Below are positions 8,842 to 16,701 of a stretch of DNA of 37,810 nucleotides, one piece after another. Position 1 is the stretch's first letter, and each line of letters opens with the position of its first letter. A program made the translations under genes and the position numbers. Source of the DNA: JAVVVD01 sp964642795 (GTDB lineage: Bacteria > Bacillota > Clostridia > Christensenellales > CAG-138); assembly GCA_964642795.1 (NCBI GenBank), contig CAZXRQ010000010.1, positions 1 through 37,810 on the forward strand. The letters run 5' to 3'. The notes below the pieces were generated by a model that was not told the DNA's origin, did no database searches, and saw nothing but the letters and a program-made list of their open reading frames with translations.

Positions 8842-9264
8842 TCAGGTCAATTCGATCTTTTTCTGCTGCACAGGTGCCTGCTTCTGCTTGGGCAGCGTCA
8901 GCTCCAAGATGCCGTTTTCGTACTTCCCGCCTATGGCGGATGCGTCTATGCCGGTCATATCGAAGCTGCGGCAGAAGCTGCCATAGCTGCGCTCCCTGCG
9001 CACATAGTCGCCCTTCTTGTCCTCGTGTTTTTCCTCGTGCCTGGCCTCGATGGTGAGGTAATCGCCCTCAATGTGTACGTCGATATCCTCTTTTTTGAAG
9101 CCGGGCAGCTCAGCCTCGAGTACATAGTGGTCGCCCTTGTCCATGATGTCGGTACGGAAGCCACGCCGGGTGGTCTCGGGCATACCGAAGAAGCTCTTTT
9201 CAAGGTCGTTAAAATAGTTTGCCATATCATTGCCCCTGTAAGGCGTTAATCCAAAGATGCTCAT
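8842..9264 (-). CDS. hsp20: Hsp20 / alpha-crystallin small heat-shock protein
   Basis: 140 residues with the alpha-crystallin domain over about residues 38-130 (DKGDHYVLEAELPGFKKEDI, DYLTIEARHEEK, then YENGILELTLPK). This ATP-independent holdase binds unfolding proteins as an oligomer. The C-terminal IxI-type tail is not obvious; the end is QKKIELT. The start at 9264 is preceded by AAGGAGG. A perfect CIRCE operator lies 124 bases upstream, so repression by HrcA and induction by heat are expected, although many Hsp20 genes are controlled in other ways. Monocistronic. Confidence 0.93.
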   Translation of the reverse strand: MSIFGLTPYRGNDMANYFNDLEKSFFGMPETTRRGFRTDIMDKGDHYVLEAELPGFKKEDIDVHIEGDYLTIEARHEEKHEDKKGDYVRRERSYGSFCRSFDMTGIDASAIGGKYENGILELTLPKQKQAPVQQKKIELT

Positions 9265-9387
9265 TATACAAACCTCCTTAATTACTGCTGTTTATTCTTT
9301 TGCGGGAATAGCATCCCCGCTTGGTGTAACCAATATACCAGAGGATCTTTAAGAAAATTTGAACTGAGCTTTATACGATTGCAAAAT

Positions 9388-9414
9388 TTAGCACTCTAAG
9401 ATGCGGAGTGCTAA
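9388..9414. promoter_or_regulatory. CIRCE operator (HrcA binding site)
   Basis: TTAGCACTC - nine bases - GAGTGCTAA, an exact match to the CIRCE consensus. The only gene it can serve is hsp20 on the minus strand, because the other neighbour ends here. Confidence 0.95.
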
Positions 9415-9423
9415 AAACCGTAC

Positions 9424-9453
9424 AAAAAAAGTCCCCCGGTAAAGCCGGGGGAC
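9424..9453 (-). terminator. Intrinsic terminator of the zinc-ribbon/Sel1 gene
   Basis: On the minus strand GTCCCCCGG pairs with CCGGGGGAC around a five-base loop, followed by seven T residues. It lies 27 bases past the stop of the Sel1 gene and insulates hsp20. Confidence 0.9.
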
Positions 9454-9479
9454 AGGTGGTTGGAGGTAATGCCGGTCTA

Positions 9480-10838
9480 TCAGCTCCAGCCGAGCGTTGC
9501 CAGCCTGTTTGAGGCAATGGAGTTGCCGACGTCGACCGCTGCGAGATACCACTCTAGCGCATCTCCGTCGCTTTGTGCCACGCCGTCGCCGTGCTCATAG
9601 CACCAGCCAAGGCTGTACATCGAGAAGCCGTCGCCCAGCTCAGCGCCTTTTTCGTACCATTCCACGGCCGTCTCATAATCCGGAGTACCGGTATCGAAGC
9701 CGAAGAAGAAATGGTCGCCCATGTCGCCAAACGCCTGCGCATAGCCCTGCTCGGTAGAGCGGAGAAGGAGCTCGTAGGCCTTGTCGTAATCCACGGTAAC
9801 GCCCTCGCCGTACTGGTAGCAATAGCCCAGCTGACGTTGTGCGGCGGCGTTGTCCTGATCCGCGGCCAGCTGGTACCAATCGGCTGCTTCGTAGGAATCC
9901 ATGGACACGCCTATGCCGGTGCTGTAGAAGTAGCCCAGCAGATATTGTGCGCGGTCGTAGCCGCTCTGTGCGGCGGTGTAGGCATATTCAAAGGCTGTGT
10001 CATCGTCCTCGAAAACGCCGGTGCCGTTATAATAGCATCGTGCAAGCACGAGTGCGCCTCTGCTGCTGCCGGCCGAAAGTGCCTGGGTAGCGTATTCCAC
10101 GGCGAGATCGTCGTCTTCATCGACGCCTTCGCCGTAGTTGTAGCAGTAGGCTACCATGCCGAGCGCGTCAGCGTTGCCGGCATCCGCAGCCATCTGGAAC
10201 TGCTCAAAGCCTTTTTTAAGGTTTTTGCTGGTGCCCCAGCCGCGGTTGTACATCTCGCCCAGCCAGTACATGCCCTCGGCATCGCCCTGCTGTGCAGCGG
10301 CATTGAACATTTCAAACGCACTGTCGTAATCCTGCGCCTTTACGAGGGTCTTGCCCTGCTGGAGCATCTGCTCGACGGTCAGGCTGGGGTCCACGGCGTC
10401 CGGCTCGGGATTGGAGTTGAAGATGCCGGTACTGCCGCCGTTCGCGCTGGAGCCCTCATCGGTCTTGGGCGCAATGAACAGGAAGTATACGCCGGCAAGT
10501 AAACCGAGCACGACGACTGCAACTATGGCGATAATAGCGCCAATGGGCATCCCCTTCTTCTGCGGCTGTGCGGGTGCGTAGCCATAGGGCTGCTGATACG
10601 GCTGCTGATAGGGCTGCTGATACGGCTGCTGCTGAGAATAGTCCTGCTGCGGCTGATATGACTGATACTGCTGCTGCGGGGCCGTATAGCTCTGCTGAAC
10701 AGGCTGCTGAGGCGCGGTATAGCTCTCCTGTACAGGCTGTTCCGGCTGCTGCGACTGCTGTGCGAGGTTGGTTCCGCAGTTGGTGCAGAATACCGTGCCG
10801 TCGGGCAGTTGCGAGCCACAATTTGGACAAAAGATCAT
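9480..10838 (-). CDS. Membrane protein with zinc ribbon, Gln-rich linker and Sel1 repeats
   Basis: 452 residues. Residues 1-24 form a zinc ribbon (Cys4, Cys7, Cys18, Cys21). Residues 25-95 are a Gln/Pro/Tyr linker with tandem QQPY units. One membrane segment spans about 98-123 (IGAIIAIVAVVVLGLLAGVY). Residues ~150-450 hold a run of Sel1-like repeats, visible as repeated A..G...A...LG..Y..G.GV patterns. The arrangement puts the zinc ribbon in the cytoplasm and the repeats outside, probably for protein-protein contact. Start at 10838 follows GAAAGGAG; a promoter is seen at 10934-10962. Specific partner unknown. Confidence 0.85.
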   Translation of the reverse strand: MIFCPNCGSQLPDGTVFCTNCGTNLAQQSQQPEQPVQESYTAPQQPVQQSYTAPQQQYQSYQPQQDYSQQQPYQQPYQQPYQQPYGYAPAQPQKKGMPIGAIIAIVAVVVLGLLAGVYFLFIAPKTDEGSSANGGSTGIFNSNPEPDAVDPSLTVEQMLQQGKTLVKAQDYDSAFEMFNAAAQQGDAEGMYWLGEMYNRGWGTSKNLKKGFEQFQMAADAGNADALGMVAYCYNYGEGVDEDDDLAVEYATQALSAGSSRGALVLARCYYNGTGVFEDDDTAFEYAYTAAQSGYDRAQYLLGYFYSTGIGVSMDSYEAADWYQLAADQDNAAAQRQLGYCYQYGEGVTVDYDKAYELLLRSTEQGYAQAFGDMGDHFFFGFDTGTPDYETAVEWYEKGAELGDGFSMYSLGWCYEHGDGVAQSDGDALEWYLAAVDVGNSIASNRLATLGWS

Positions 10839-10933
10839 GATGTGCTCCTTTCGCGGATGAATAATATTTTTACATGTTTAAAGTCCTTAACGGCGGGCTG
10901 CGCCGAAACGCTCCCGCTGCTTTTGTCCTTATA

Positions 10934-10962
10934 AGTATATAATATTGTTGCGCGGTTGTCAC
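10934..10962 (-). promoter_or_regulatory. Promoter of the zinc-ribbon/Sel1 gene
   Basis: Minus strand: GTGACA (10957-10962), 17-base spacer, TATACT (10934-10939), about 95 bases before the start codon. Confidence 0.6.
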
Positions 10963-11002
10963 CTCCCTTTTTTCAAAATGCGAACGATTTTTGACTGGAA
11001 AG

Positions 11003-11767
11003 CTAAATTTCGGCGGAATACCAGCGGCTTACGGTTTGCTTTCGCGTATAGCCTGCGCGCGCATAAAGCCGGCAGGCGCGCGCGTTGGCGCCGGCAACAA
11101 GCAGCGTTACCGCGCCATACCCCATGGCGCACAGCTCCTGCTCCAGCGTCAGCAGTGCTGCGCGGCCCAGCCCGGAGCCCCAGTGCTCCGGAGTTATGCC
11201 TATTGTGGTTATCTCCGGTACGCCGCCCTGCTCGGGCAGCGTAAGCTCATATACGCCGGCTGGCAAACCGGCATACATAAATATGCCGCAGCGTGCGTTT
11301 TTATCCGATAGCATGTGCGCGGTGTCCTCCGGGGAGAGCGTGCGGGAGTTGGGCACGTCGAAGAAGGCCGCCTGATGCAGCTCCCGGTAGAGCAGCTCGC
11401 GGGCGGGTGTAAGGGTCAGACGTCTGAGCGGGGTAAAGCTCTCCAACGGCGCTATACGCTTTTCCATAATGAAAAAGTCGCTGTAAAACGCAAACGGGTA
11501 CGCGCCGGCAGAAAAGCCGTCCTTCGGCAGCGGCGCGCTCGCATCACGGCAGGAAAAGCATACCTTATGCGCGCCGGAGCATTCCGCGTCCATACACAGC
11601 GCGGCAAGCGAGGGCAGCATATCCGGCGCATATGCATCGCATATGACATAACGTATGCCCTTACAGGGCAGTTCCGCATCGATAAGCTCGAAGCGGCTTA
11701 GCGTATTATCGTCCATGCACCAATAATAATACGGCGCAGCGAATATATCAACCCGCACACAGCGCAT
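11003..11767 (-). CDS. GNAT-family N-acetyltransferase
   Basis: 254 residues. The C-terminal half carries a GNAT acetyl-CoA domain: ITTIGITPEHWGSGLGRAAL contains the pyrophosphate-binding Q/R-x-x-G-x-G/A-like loop (WGSGLG), then LLVAGANARACRLYARAGY, the usual final strand and helix. The N-terminal ~110 residues are unrecognised and Cys-rich (ECSGAHKVCFSC). It probably transfers acetyl from acetyl-CoA to an unknown amine. The ribosome site before 11767 is weak; a start at the Met 17 codons downstream is possible. Divergent from the gene at 11848. Confidence 0.8.
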   Translation of the reverse strand: MRCVRVDIFAAPYYYWCMDDNTLSRFELIDAELPCKGIRYVICDAYAPDMLPSLAALCMDAECSGAHKVCFSCRDASAPLPKDGFSAGAYPFAFYSDFFIMEKRIAPLESFTPLRRLTLTPARELLYRELHQAAFFDVPNSRTLSPEDTAHMLSDKNARCGIFMYAGLPAGVYELTLPEQGGVPEITTIGITPEHWGSGLGRAALLTLEQELCAMGYGAVTLLVAGANARACRLYARAGYTRKQTVSRWYSAEI

Positions 11768-11774
11768 ACAGGCA

Positions 11775-11804
11775 GTGGTAAAACGGTGGCGCAGGGTGTA
11801 AAAT
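11775..11804 (+). promoter_or_regulatory. Candidate promoter of the membrane-anchored protein gene
   Basis: GTGGTA (11775-11780), 18-base spacer, TAAAAT (11799-11804). The stretch CAGGGTGTAAAAT recurs exactly in the galE promoter at 36512-36524. Confidence 0.4.
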
Positions 11805-11847
11805 CAAAAAAGAATCCGGTCACAAAACACTTCGGAGGACATTGCAT

Positions 11848-12288
11848 ATGAAATGGTGGACCCGTGCGATCATCATACTGCTTGCGGCGGCGATCGTAGG
11901 AGCTATGGTATTTTTTGTTGTGGTGATCGCCAATGGCAAGCTGACCACTGACTATAAGGCGTATGTGTCGCTGGCGTTTTACGCTGCGGGTATGTCCGAC
12001 GGAGTACGCCTGCAGGACGACTTCGGCGAGTATCAGCTGGACGAGGACGCTTGCCGCAAGCTCAATTATTACGTTACGCGAAATCCCGTTGCCACGCTGA
12101 AACGGGGCGGGGAGGAGCACATTACCCTGCTTATCGGCGACGACGTAATGACCGTTTCCGTACTTGACGAGGACTCTGCGGTGGTGACGTTTTCCGTGAT
12201 GGAAAGGACCTACCGTATGCGCGTGTATCAACGGGGGATGTGGGCAGGGATACGCTCCTGCACAAGCGGCGCGGGCTTTTCGGGCTGA
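11848..12288 (+). CDS. Membrane-anchored hypothetical protein
   Basis: 146 residues; no family recognised. One N-terminal membrane segment (about residues 6-28, AIIILLAAAIVGAMVFFVVV) is followed by a small soluble domain rich in beta-type residues (HITLLIGDDVMTVSVLDED, AVVTFSVMERTYRMRVY). This topology suggests a domain held outside the membrane. Start is ATG 11848, nine bases after GGAGG; a TTG six bases earlier is less likely. It reads toward the AIM24-like gene but that gene has its own promoter. Confidence 0.7.
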   Translation: MKWWTRAIIILLAAAIVGAMVFFVVVIANGKLTTDYKAYVSLAFYAAGMSDGVRLQDDFGEYQLDEDACRKLNYYVTRNPVATLKRGGEEHITLLIGDDVMTVSVLDEDSAVVTFSVMERTYRMRVYQRGMWAGIRSCTSGAGFSG

Positions 12289-12296
12289 TCCGTGCT

Positions 12297-12324
12297 TTGC
12301 ATACACGGGATGCTGTGCTATAAT
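12297..12324 (+). promoter_or_regulatory. Promoter of the AIM24-like gene
   Basis: TTGCAT (12297-12302), 16-base spacer, consensus TATAAT (12319-12324), about 40 bases before the start codon. Confidence 0.65.
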
Positions 12325-12367
12325 TATTAATAAACACATCCAAATATATTTATAAAGGGGGCACAAC

Positions 12368-13045
12368 ATGAACTATTCTATCGAGGGCGGAAGTCTGCCT
12401 GTGGTACTGATACAGCTTGCACCGGGTGAAACGCTGATAAGCGAGGCGGGTGGCCGTACATGGAGCCGTGGCCCTGTCAGCGTAGATACAAGGGCTGGCG
12501 GCGCGGGGAAGGCGCTGGGACGTATGCTTTCGGGTGAGAGCCTGTTTATGAGCTACTATACCGCGCAGGGCCCGGCTGAAATCGCTTTTGCGTCATCCTT
12601 TCCGGGCCGCATAGTGGCGCGCGCACTGCAGCCCGGCGAGTCGATAATATGCCAAAAATCCGCATTTATGGCGGCAACCTACGGCGTAGAGCTCTCAATG
12701 CACTTCCAGCGGAAGCTCGGCGCGGGTCTGGTTGGCGGCGAAGGCTTTATAATGCAGCGTGTTACGGGCCCCGGCCTCGTATTTCTGGAGCTGGACGGCC
12801 ATTGCGTAGAATACGATCTTATGCCGGGCGAGCAGATAGTGTGTGACACCGGCGTGCTTGCTATGATGGATATGACCTGCCAGATGGACGTGCAGATGGT
12901 AAAGACCGGCGTAAAGGGCGTGCTGTTCGGCGGCGAGGGCCTGTTTGATACGGTGATAACCGGCCCGGGCAAGGTGTTTTTGCAGACCATGCGCATAGAG
13001 CAGCTTGCAAAGCTGATGATACCGTTTTTGCCTAAATCCCACTGA
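12368..13045 (+). CDS. AIM24 / TIGR00266 family protein
   Basis: 225-residue beta-rich protein. Features of the family: repeated PGE-type turns (LAPGETLISEAGG, LQPGESIICQKSAFMA, LMPGEQIVCDTGVLAMM) and the phrase GGEGLFDTVITGPGKVFLQT near the end. Bacterial members are soluble, trimeric beta-prism-like proteins of unclear function; the mitochondrial relative helps maintain inner-membrane architecture. No signal peptide. A ribosome site AAAGGGGG precedes ATG 12368. Single-gene transcript with promoter upstream and terminator downstream. Confidence 0.88.
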   Translation: MNYSIEGGSLPVVLIQLAPGETLISEAGGRTWSRGPVSVDTRAGGAGKALGRMLSGESLFMSYYTAQGPAEIAFASSFPGRIVARALQPGESIICQKSAFMAATYGVELSMHFQRKLGAGLVGGEGFIMQRVTGPGLVFLELDGHCVEYDLMPGEQIVCDTGVLAMMDMTCQMDVQMVKTGVKGVLFGGEGLFDTVITGPGKVFLQTMRIEQLAKLMIPFLPKSH

Positions 13046-13085
13046 GAAACGCTGCGGCGAATACGGATCGCCATCCATAATTTAA

Positions 13086-13122
13086 AAACGGACGGCTGGC
13101 CGCCATGGCCTGCCGTCCGTTT
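13086..13122. terminator. Bidirectional terminator between AIM24-like and MBL-fold genes
   Basis: AAACGGACGGC (13086-13096) pairs with GCCGTCCGTTT (13112-13122). T-rich tails on both strands, better on the minus strand (TTTTAAA). Confidence 0.8.
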
Positions 13123-13140
13123 GATATATGTGCGGGGCGG

Positions 13141-13794
13141 CTATTCCTCTGAGGGTACGGAATAGTCCAGCGTGATTATTCTGTCGCTGCCGAGACTGTC
13201 GGGGGACAGCACCACGGTATTGCAGCGCATACGGTGTATGGCGCAGTTGCTGGCGGCGGTAAGAAAGGGCATGAGCCGGCCGATATCCACCTTGGAGGTG
13301 GGCGTGGCGTAGTGCATGGGGATCACAACGCTGGTATGCAGCTGATTTGCCACGGCGATGGCTTGCAGATGATCCACGGTATATATGCCGCCTACGGGTA
13401 TGAGTAAAACATCCACATGCCCGACGGCCTCCAGCTGCTGCTGATCCAGCTCGTGCCCGAGATCTCCGGCGTGCAGTATGCGCATCCCGTCTATATCGAA
13501 AGCGTACATGATGTTTGCACCGCGCTTTGCGCCATGCTCCGCATCGTGCCATGCGGGTATGCCCGTGACTGCGACGCCTTTTACGTCATGTGCGCCCGCA
13601 TCGGTTATAAACACGGGTGCGTCCACGAGCGCACGGTAGTTGTGGTCAAAGTGGCTGTGGCTTATTGTGACGGCGTCCGCATACTGGTGCGGTATGTCAT
13701 AGCCGGTATCCGGCGCGGGCGGATCTGTGAGTATCTTTACGCCCCCGTCGCTCTTTAGTATAAAGCAGCTGTGTCCAAGCCAGGTGATCTCCAT
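13141..13794 (-). CDS. MBL-fold metal-dependent hydrolase (UPF0173-like)
   Basis: 217 residues. The metallo-beta-lactamase motif HSHFDHN supplies His46, His48, Asp50 and His51; later metal ligands are in GIPAWHD, HAGDLGH and PMHYATP. The N-terminal WLGHSCFIL is typical of the YtkL/UlaG-like branch. It should bind two divalent metals and hydrolyse a phosphate, ester or lactone bond, but the substrate is unknown. Cytoplasmic, no signal peptide. Start follows CGGAGG. The next upstream gene (13825-14394) is 30 bases away in the same direction, so the pair may be cotranscribed. Confidence 0.88.
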   Translation of the reverse strand: MEITWLGHSCFILKSDGGVKILTDPPAPDTGYDIPHQYADAVTISHSHFDHNYRALVDAPVFITDAGAHDVKGVAVTGIPAWHDAEHGAKRGANIMYAFDIDGMRILHAGDLGHELDQQQLEAVGHVDVLLIPVGGIYTVDHLQAIAVANQLHTSVVIPMHYATPTSKVDIGRLMPFLTAASNCAIHRMRCNTVVLSPDSLGSDRIITLDYSVPSEE

Positions 13795-13824
13795 TATTAC
13801 GTACCTCCGTTATAAGCATGTCAA

Positions 13825-14394
13825 TTAATCTGCAGCGGCGCCGTATGCGATAAGCCGCGCTACACATGCGCAGGCTTCACCCTGCGTATCCGCAAGCGCG
13901 TCGCGCCGCGCTATGCTGCGGCCGGCGCCAAAGCGTATCGCTGCATCCGCAGTGCGTACGAGCGCGGCCTTGCTTTCCAAAATGGCGAGCGCCGTCCATA
14001 TCAGCTTACGCATTTCCGCGTCCTCTATGCATGGGCTGCCCTGCCTTGCGCCCATCAGCATACGCGCAAGCGCATAATCCGTGGGTGCGTCGGTGTTGTC
14101 CGGCATATCGGGCAGTGCAATGCCGGCATTTACGGTATTCAGCGCAAATTCGTAAAACTCATGCGAAAGCAAAAAGCATATATGCCCGCTTTGCGCATAC
14201 GCGCGGCTTATCCAAACGTCCTCGGGCAAAGCGAGTACGCACTTATCGGCATCCAGCCCCAATGCTATCGCGCGGGCGGTGGACGCTTCGCAGTGCCGGG
14301 CGGTCAGGCATATATCCTGCGCGCGGCATGGTACTCCGGCTGAATCAAGCAGCGTACACAGTCGCTCCCGAACCAGCGCATACACGTCTGTCAT
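13825..14394 (-). CDS. Hypothetical protein
   Basis: 189 residues; not recognised. It looks soluble, alanine-rich and mostly helical, with scattered cysteines (Cys13, RAQDICLTARHCEAST, CACVARL). The middle segment SHEFYEFALNTVNAG is hydrophobic but too short and polar for a membrane span. GGAG lies eight bases before the start at 14394, and a promoter-like site is at 14450-14478. It probably shares a transcript with the MBL-fold hydrolase downstream. Confidence 0.65.
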   Translation of the reverse strand: MTDVYALVRERLCTLLDSAGVPCRAQDICLTARHCEASTARAIALGLDADKCVLALPEDVWISRAYAQSGHICFLLSHEFYEFALNTVNAGIALPDMPDNTDAPTDYALARMLMGARQGSPCIEDAEMRKLIWTALAILESKAALVRTADAAIRFGAGRSIARRDALADTQGEACACVARLIAYGAAAD

Positions 14395-14449
14395 CGTAGA
14401 TTCTCCACAAAGATCAGAGTACGGTCAACGCCTTTATTGTGTGCAATAT

Positions 14450-14478
14450 AGATTATGCTAAAATTGTGTAATTGTCAA
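14450..14478 (-). promoter_or_regulatory. Candidate promoter for the hypothetical/MBL-fold pair
   Basis: Minus strand: perfect TTGACA (14473-14478). A weak -10 TAATCT lies 17 bases on (14450-14455); the better CATAAT would need a 15-base spacer. Confidence 0.4.
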
Positions 14479-14482
14479 ATAA

Positions 14483-14595
14483 AAAACATTTCGTGCGGGG
14501 CCGGGGCGCGCGCGCAAACCGCCTGCGGTTTGCGCCGCTGCGCGGCTTGGCGCGCTTTGCGCGCCGCGCGCGCCCCGGCCTGCACAAAATGTTTT
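14483..14595. repeat. GC-rich cruciform repeat element, copy 1
   Basis: A 113-bp inverted-repeat structure. The arms (AAAACATTTCGTGC... and ...TGCACAAAATGTTTT) are nearly perfect complements over about 31 bases and include GGCCGGGGCGCGCGCG. Inside are three hairpins: CAAACCG/CGGTTTG, GCCGC/GCGGC and GGCGCGC-TTT-GCGCGCC. It lies just past the ypeB stop. A second element with the same layout is at 37634-37710. Confidence 0.8.
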
Positions 14596-14616
14596 CCTGT
14601 CCGTCCTATGATGCGC

Positions 14617-16002
14617 TCATATAACGGATTGTCCGTCGTCGGAGTTGATTATGCGGAATATCTGCTCCTCGTCGCCGTTGACGGCGTTTATGTACACGAT
14701 GTATTCCTCCGCGCCGTCTCCCTCGCCCACGGTTCCTTTAAATTCATAGCACAGCGCCTCGGTCTCGGGGGTCAGCGGTATCAGCGCGAGCGCGCGCGCC
14801 TGTACGTTCAGTCCTATGGAAAGGCACTGTTCGGCTTCCTCCACGGTTATCTCCACAGCAGGCAGCTCGCGTTCTGTATGCGAGAAAAGGTAATTGCGCG
14901 CGTCCACGCCCACTATGCCAAGGGTGCTGCGATCCACCCATAGCTTGACGAGATCGTTATATAGTATAACGCCGTCCTGCGTGGCGGCAAAGTTTATCAG
15001 CGCCGCGCCGGAATAGTACTGCGCGTAGGTGGGCTGCATATTGGAATAGCCGTTTTGCTCAAGGTACTGCTGTGCCGCCTCCACAAACCGTTTTGCCTCG
15101 CTCTGCTCCGGCAGTCCTTCGGCGTCGCCGGTGGCGCTGCTCATCATGTACAGCAGCCTGCCTCCCTGCTTCGTAATGGAAACATACACGGTGCGTCCGT
15201 CGTCGTACTTACCCTCAAAGTCGTAGGAGGGTATGCTGCCCTGCGCTTCTCCCGCGGCATTAAGCGTTACGCCGGCGGCCGCGTCCGCCGCCGTCTGCGC
15301 GGTTTCCAGCGTTACATCGCCGTCGGGCAGGCCCCGCGGCTCCAGTTTTTCCACGCTCTCTGCAAACGGGCCGTCGTATATCAGCGTGGGGAACTCGCTT
15401 ATGCTCTCATCGTCCTCGTATTCGCCGGATTCAGAGGTGTAATAATCCTCGCTAGCTACCACCTCGAGCGGCATGTCGCCGTCCGCTACGCGCTGCGAAA
15501 GCTCGCTTGAAAGCTCTGCGCATTTGGCGTACAGCTCATCCAGCTGGGCCATATCGTCGCTGTTCAGCGGGCTGCCCTTGAGGGCCTTTTTGGTAAGTGA
15601 ACGCGCATAGTCGCCAAGCTGCACCACAAAGCGGTTCAGCTCCACCGTATCCACATGGTAGGAGGGGATTCGGCTCATAAGGCTTACACCGCTGCCGCAC
15701 AGCCGCCATACGTCGTCCAGCAGCAGCACATACTGCGCAGGAGAGCCGGCCACGCGCAGCTTGCCCAGCGTAACGGTAAGCTCGGAGAAATCGTCTGCCA
15801 GCTCCGTAAACGTGCGGCGGTACATGGTCTCGCTGTTGCGCTTGTACTCCGCGGCCAGCGCGGATTGGTTAGAGCCCCATATGCCCACCACCAGCAGCGC
15901 TATTGCAAGCACCGCCGGCACGATAATCATTAGCGCTATATCCCACCCGCTGCGGAGGGGCTTTTGGCGGTTTTGTCCGTTTTGCCTATCATTTTCGTTC
16001 AT
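14617..16002 (-). CDS. ypeB: Germination protein YpeB
   Basis: 461 residues. An N-terminal membrane anchor (IALMIIVPAVLAIALLVVGIW) is followed by a long helical region (about 45-200) and a C-terminal region with repeated PepSY/YPEB-like modules (GRTVYVSITKQGG, VEITVEEAEQCLSIGL). In spores YpeB is needed for SleB localisation and stability, and is cut during germination; that is known from Bacillus. Start chosen at ATG 16002, eight bases after GAGGTG; a GTG nine bases upstream is open but overlaps the ribosome site. It starts 12 bases after the sleB stop, so the two are cotranscribed. Confidence 0.88.
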   Translation of the reverse strand: MNENDRQNGQNRQKPLRSGWDIALMIIVPAVLAIALLVVGIWGSNQSALAAEYKRNSETMYRRTFTELADDFSELTVTLGKLRVAGSPAQYVLLLDDVWRLCGSGVSLMSRIPSYHVDTVELNRFVVQLGDYARSLTKKALKGSPLNSDDMAQLDELYAKCAELSSELSQRVADGDMPLEVVASEDYYTSESGEYEDDESISEFPTLIYDGPFAESVEKLEPRGLPDGDVTLETAQTAADAAAGVTLNAAGEAQGSIPSYDFEGKYDDGRTVYVSITKQGGRLLYMMSSATGDAEGLPEQSEAKRFVEAAQQYLEQNGYSNMQPTYAQYYSGAALINFAATQDGVILYNDLVKLWVDRSTLGIVGVDARNYLFSHTERELPAVEITVEEAEQCLSIGLNVQARALALIPLTPETEALCYEFKGTVGEGDGAEEYIVYINAVNGDEEQIFRIINSDDGQSVI

Positions 16003-16014
16003 AATAACCACACC

Positions 16015-16701
16015 TCACTTGAAGAACGCGTGCTTGCCTATGGTCAGCAGCACGGGTTGTGACAGCATCCACTTATTGGTGGTTTTGGAAGGATTGTAGT
16101 AATAAAGGCAGCCTCCCGTCGGGTCCCAGCCGTTCATTGCGTCCCGTGCGGCGGAAATGGCGGTGTCGTCCGGGGCTAGGTTTATCTGCCCGTCCGCTAC
16201 CACGCTGAACGCTCCGCTTTGGTATATTACGCCCGCTATGCTGTTGGGAAACGATGAGCTTCGTACCCGGTTCAGCACCACGGCGGCCACGGCCACCTGC
16301 CCCTTGTAGCTTTCACCGCGCGCCTCACCGTATACCAGCTGCGCAAGCAGGTACAGGTTATTGCCGGACGAGCTTGAACCAGAGCCTGAGCTGCTTGAGC
16401 TTGACGAGCTGCCCGAAAGCGATATGCCAAGCGCGTTAGCGGTCGCCTGTCCTACTACACCGTCCGGGGTAAGTCCGTTGCGCCGCTGAAAGCTTATCAC
16501 GGCCGAGCGCGTGGCAGAGCCGAATACCCCGTCTACGCTGCCGGAATAGTAGCCCCAGCGCTTCAGACGCGTCTGCACCTCCTTTACCTGGTCTCCCTGC
16601 GAGCCGTATTTCAGTACCGCCGCATTGGCTATGCTTGCTGCAGTCGCTATAAGCAGTGCAAAAAGCACTATCAGCGCAAGCACTCTTTTATTCTTTTCCA
16701 C
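16015..16701 (-). CDS. sleB: Spore cortex-lytic enzyme SleB
   Basis: 228 residues: signal peptide (1-27, ending ANAA), a peptidoglycan-binding domain 1 (about 30-92, GSQGDQVKEVQTRLKRWGYY ... FQRRNGLTPDGVVG), a serine linker, and the SleB/CwlJ-type hydrolase domain with catalytic Glu in VYGEARGE. It is a lytic transglycosylase that degrades muramic-delta-lactam-containing spore cortex during germination. GTG start at 16701 has GGAGG six bases upstream. The start lies inside the 3' end of spoIIR (31-base overlap), an unusual coupling. Confidence 0.95.
   Translation of the reverse strand: MEKNKRVLALIVLFALLIATAASIANAAVLKYGSQGDQVKEVQTRLKRWGYYSGSVDGVFGSATRSAVISFQRRNGLTPDGVVGQATANALGISLSGSSSSSSSSGSGSSSSGNNLYLLAQLVYGEARGESYKGQVAVAAVVLNRVRSSSFPNSIAGVIYQSGAFSVVADGQINLAPDDTAISAARDAMNGWDPTGGCLYYYNPSKTTNKWMLSQPVLLTIGKHAFFK

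Noticed and set aside
9265..9387. RNA thermometer in the hsp20 leader
   Set aside because: The only hairpin (9302-9320) does not cover the ribosome site, and no ROSE or fourU element is present; CIRCE explains heat control.
10585..10640. Short direct repeats resembling a CRISPR or tandem array
   Set aside because: They encode the in-frame Gln-Gln-Pro-Tyr units of the Sel1 protein linker and have no spacers.
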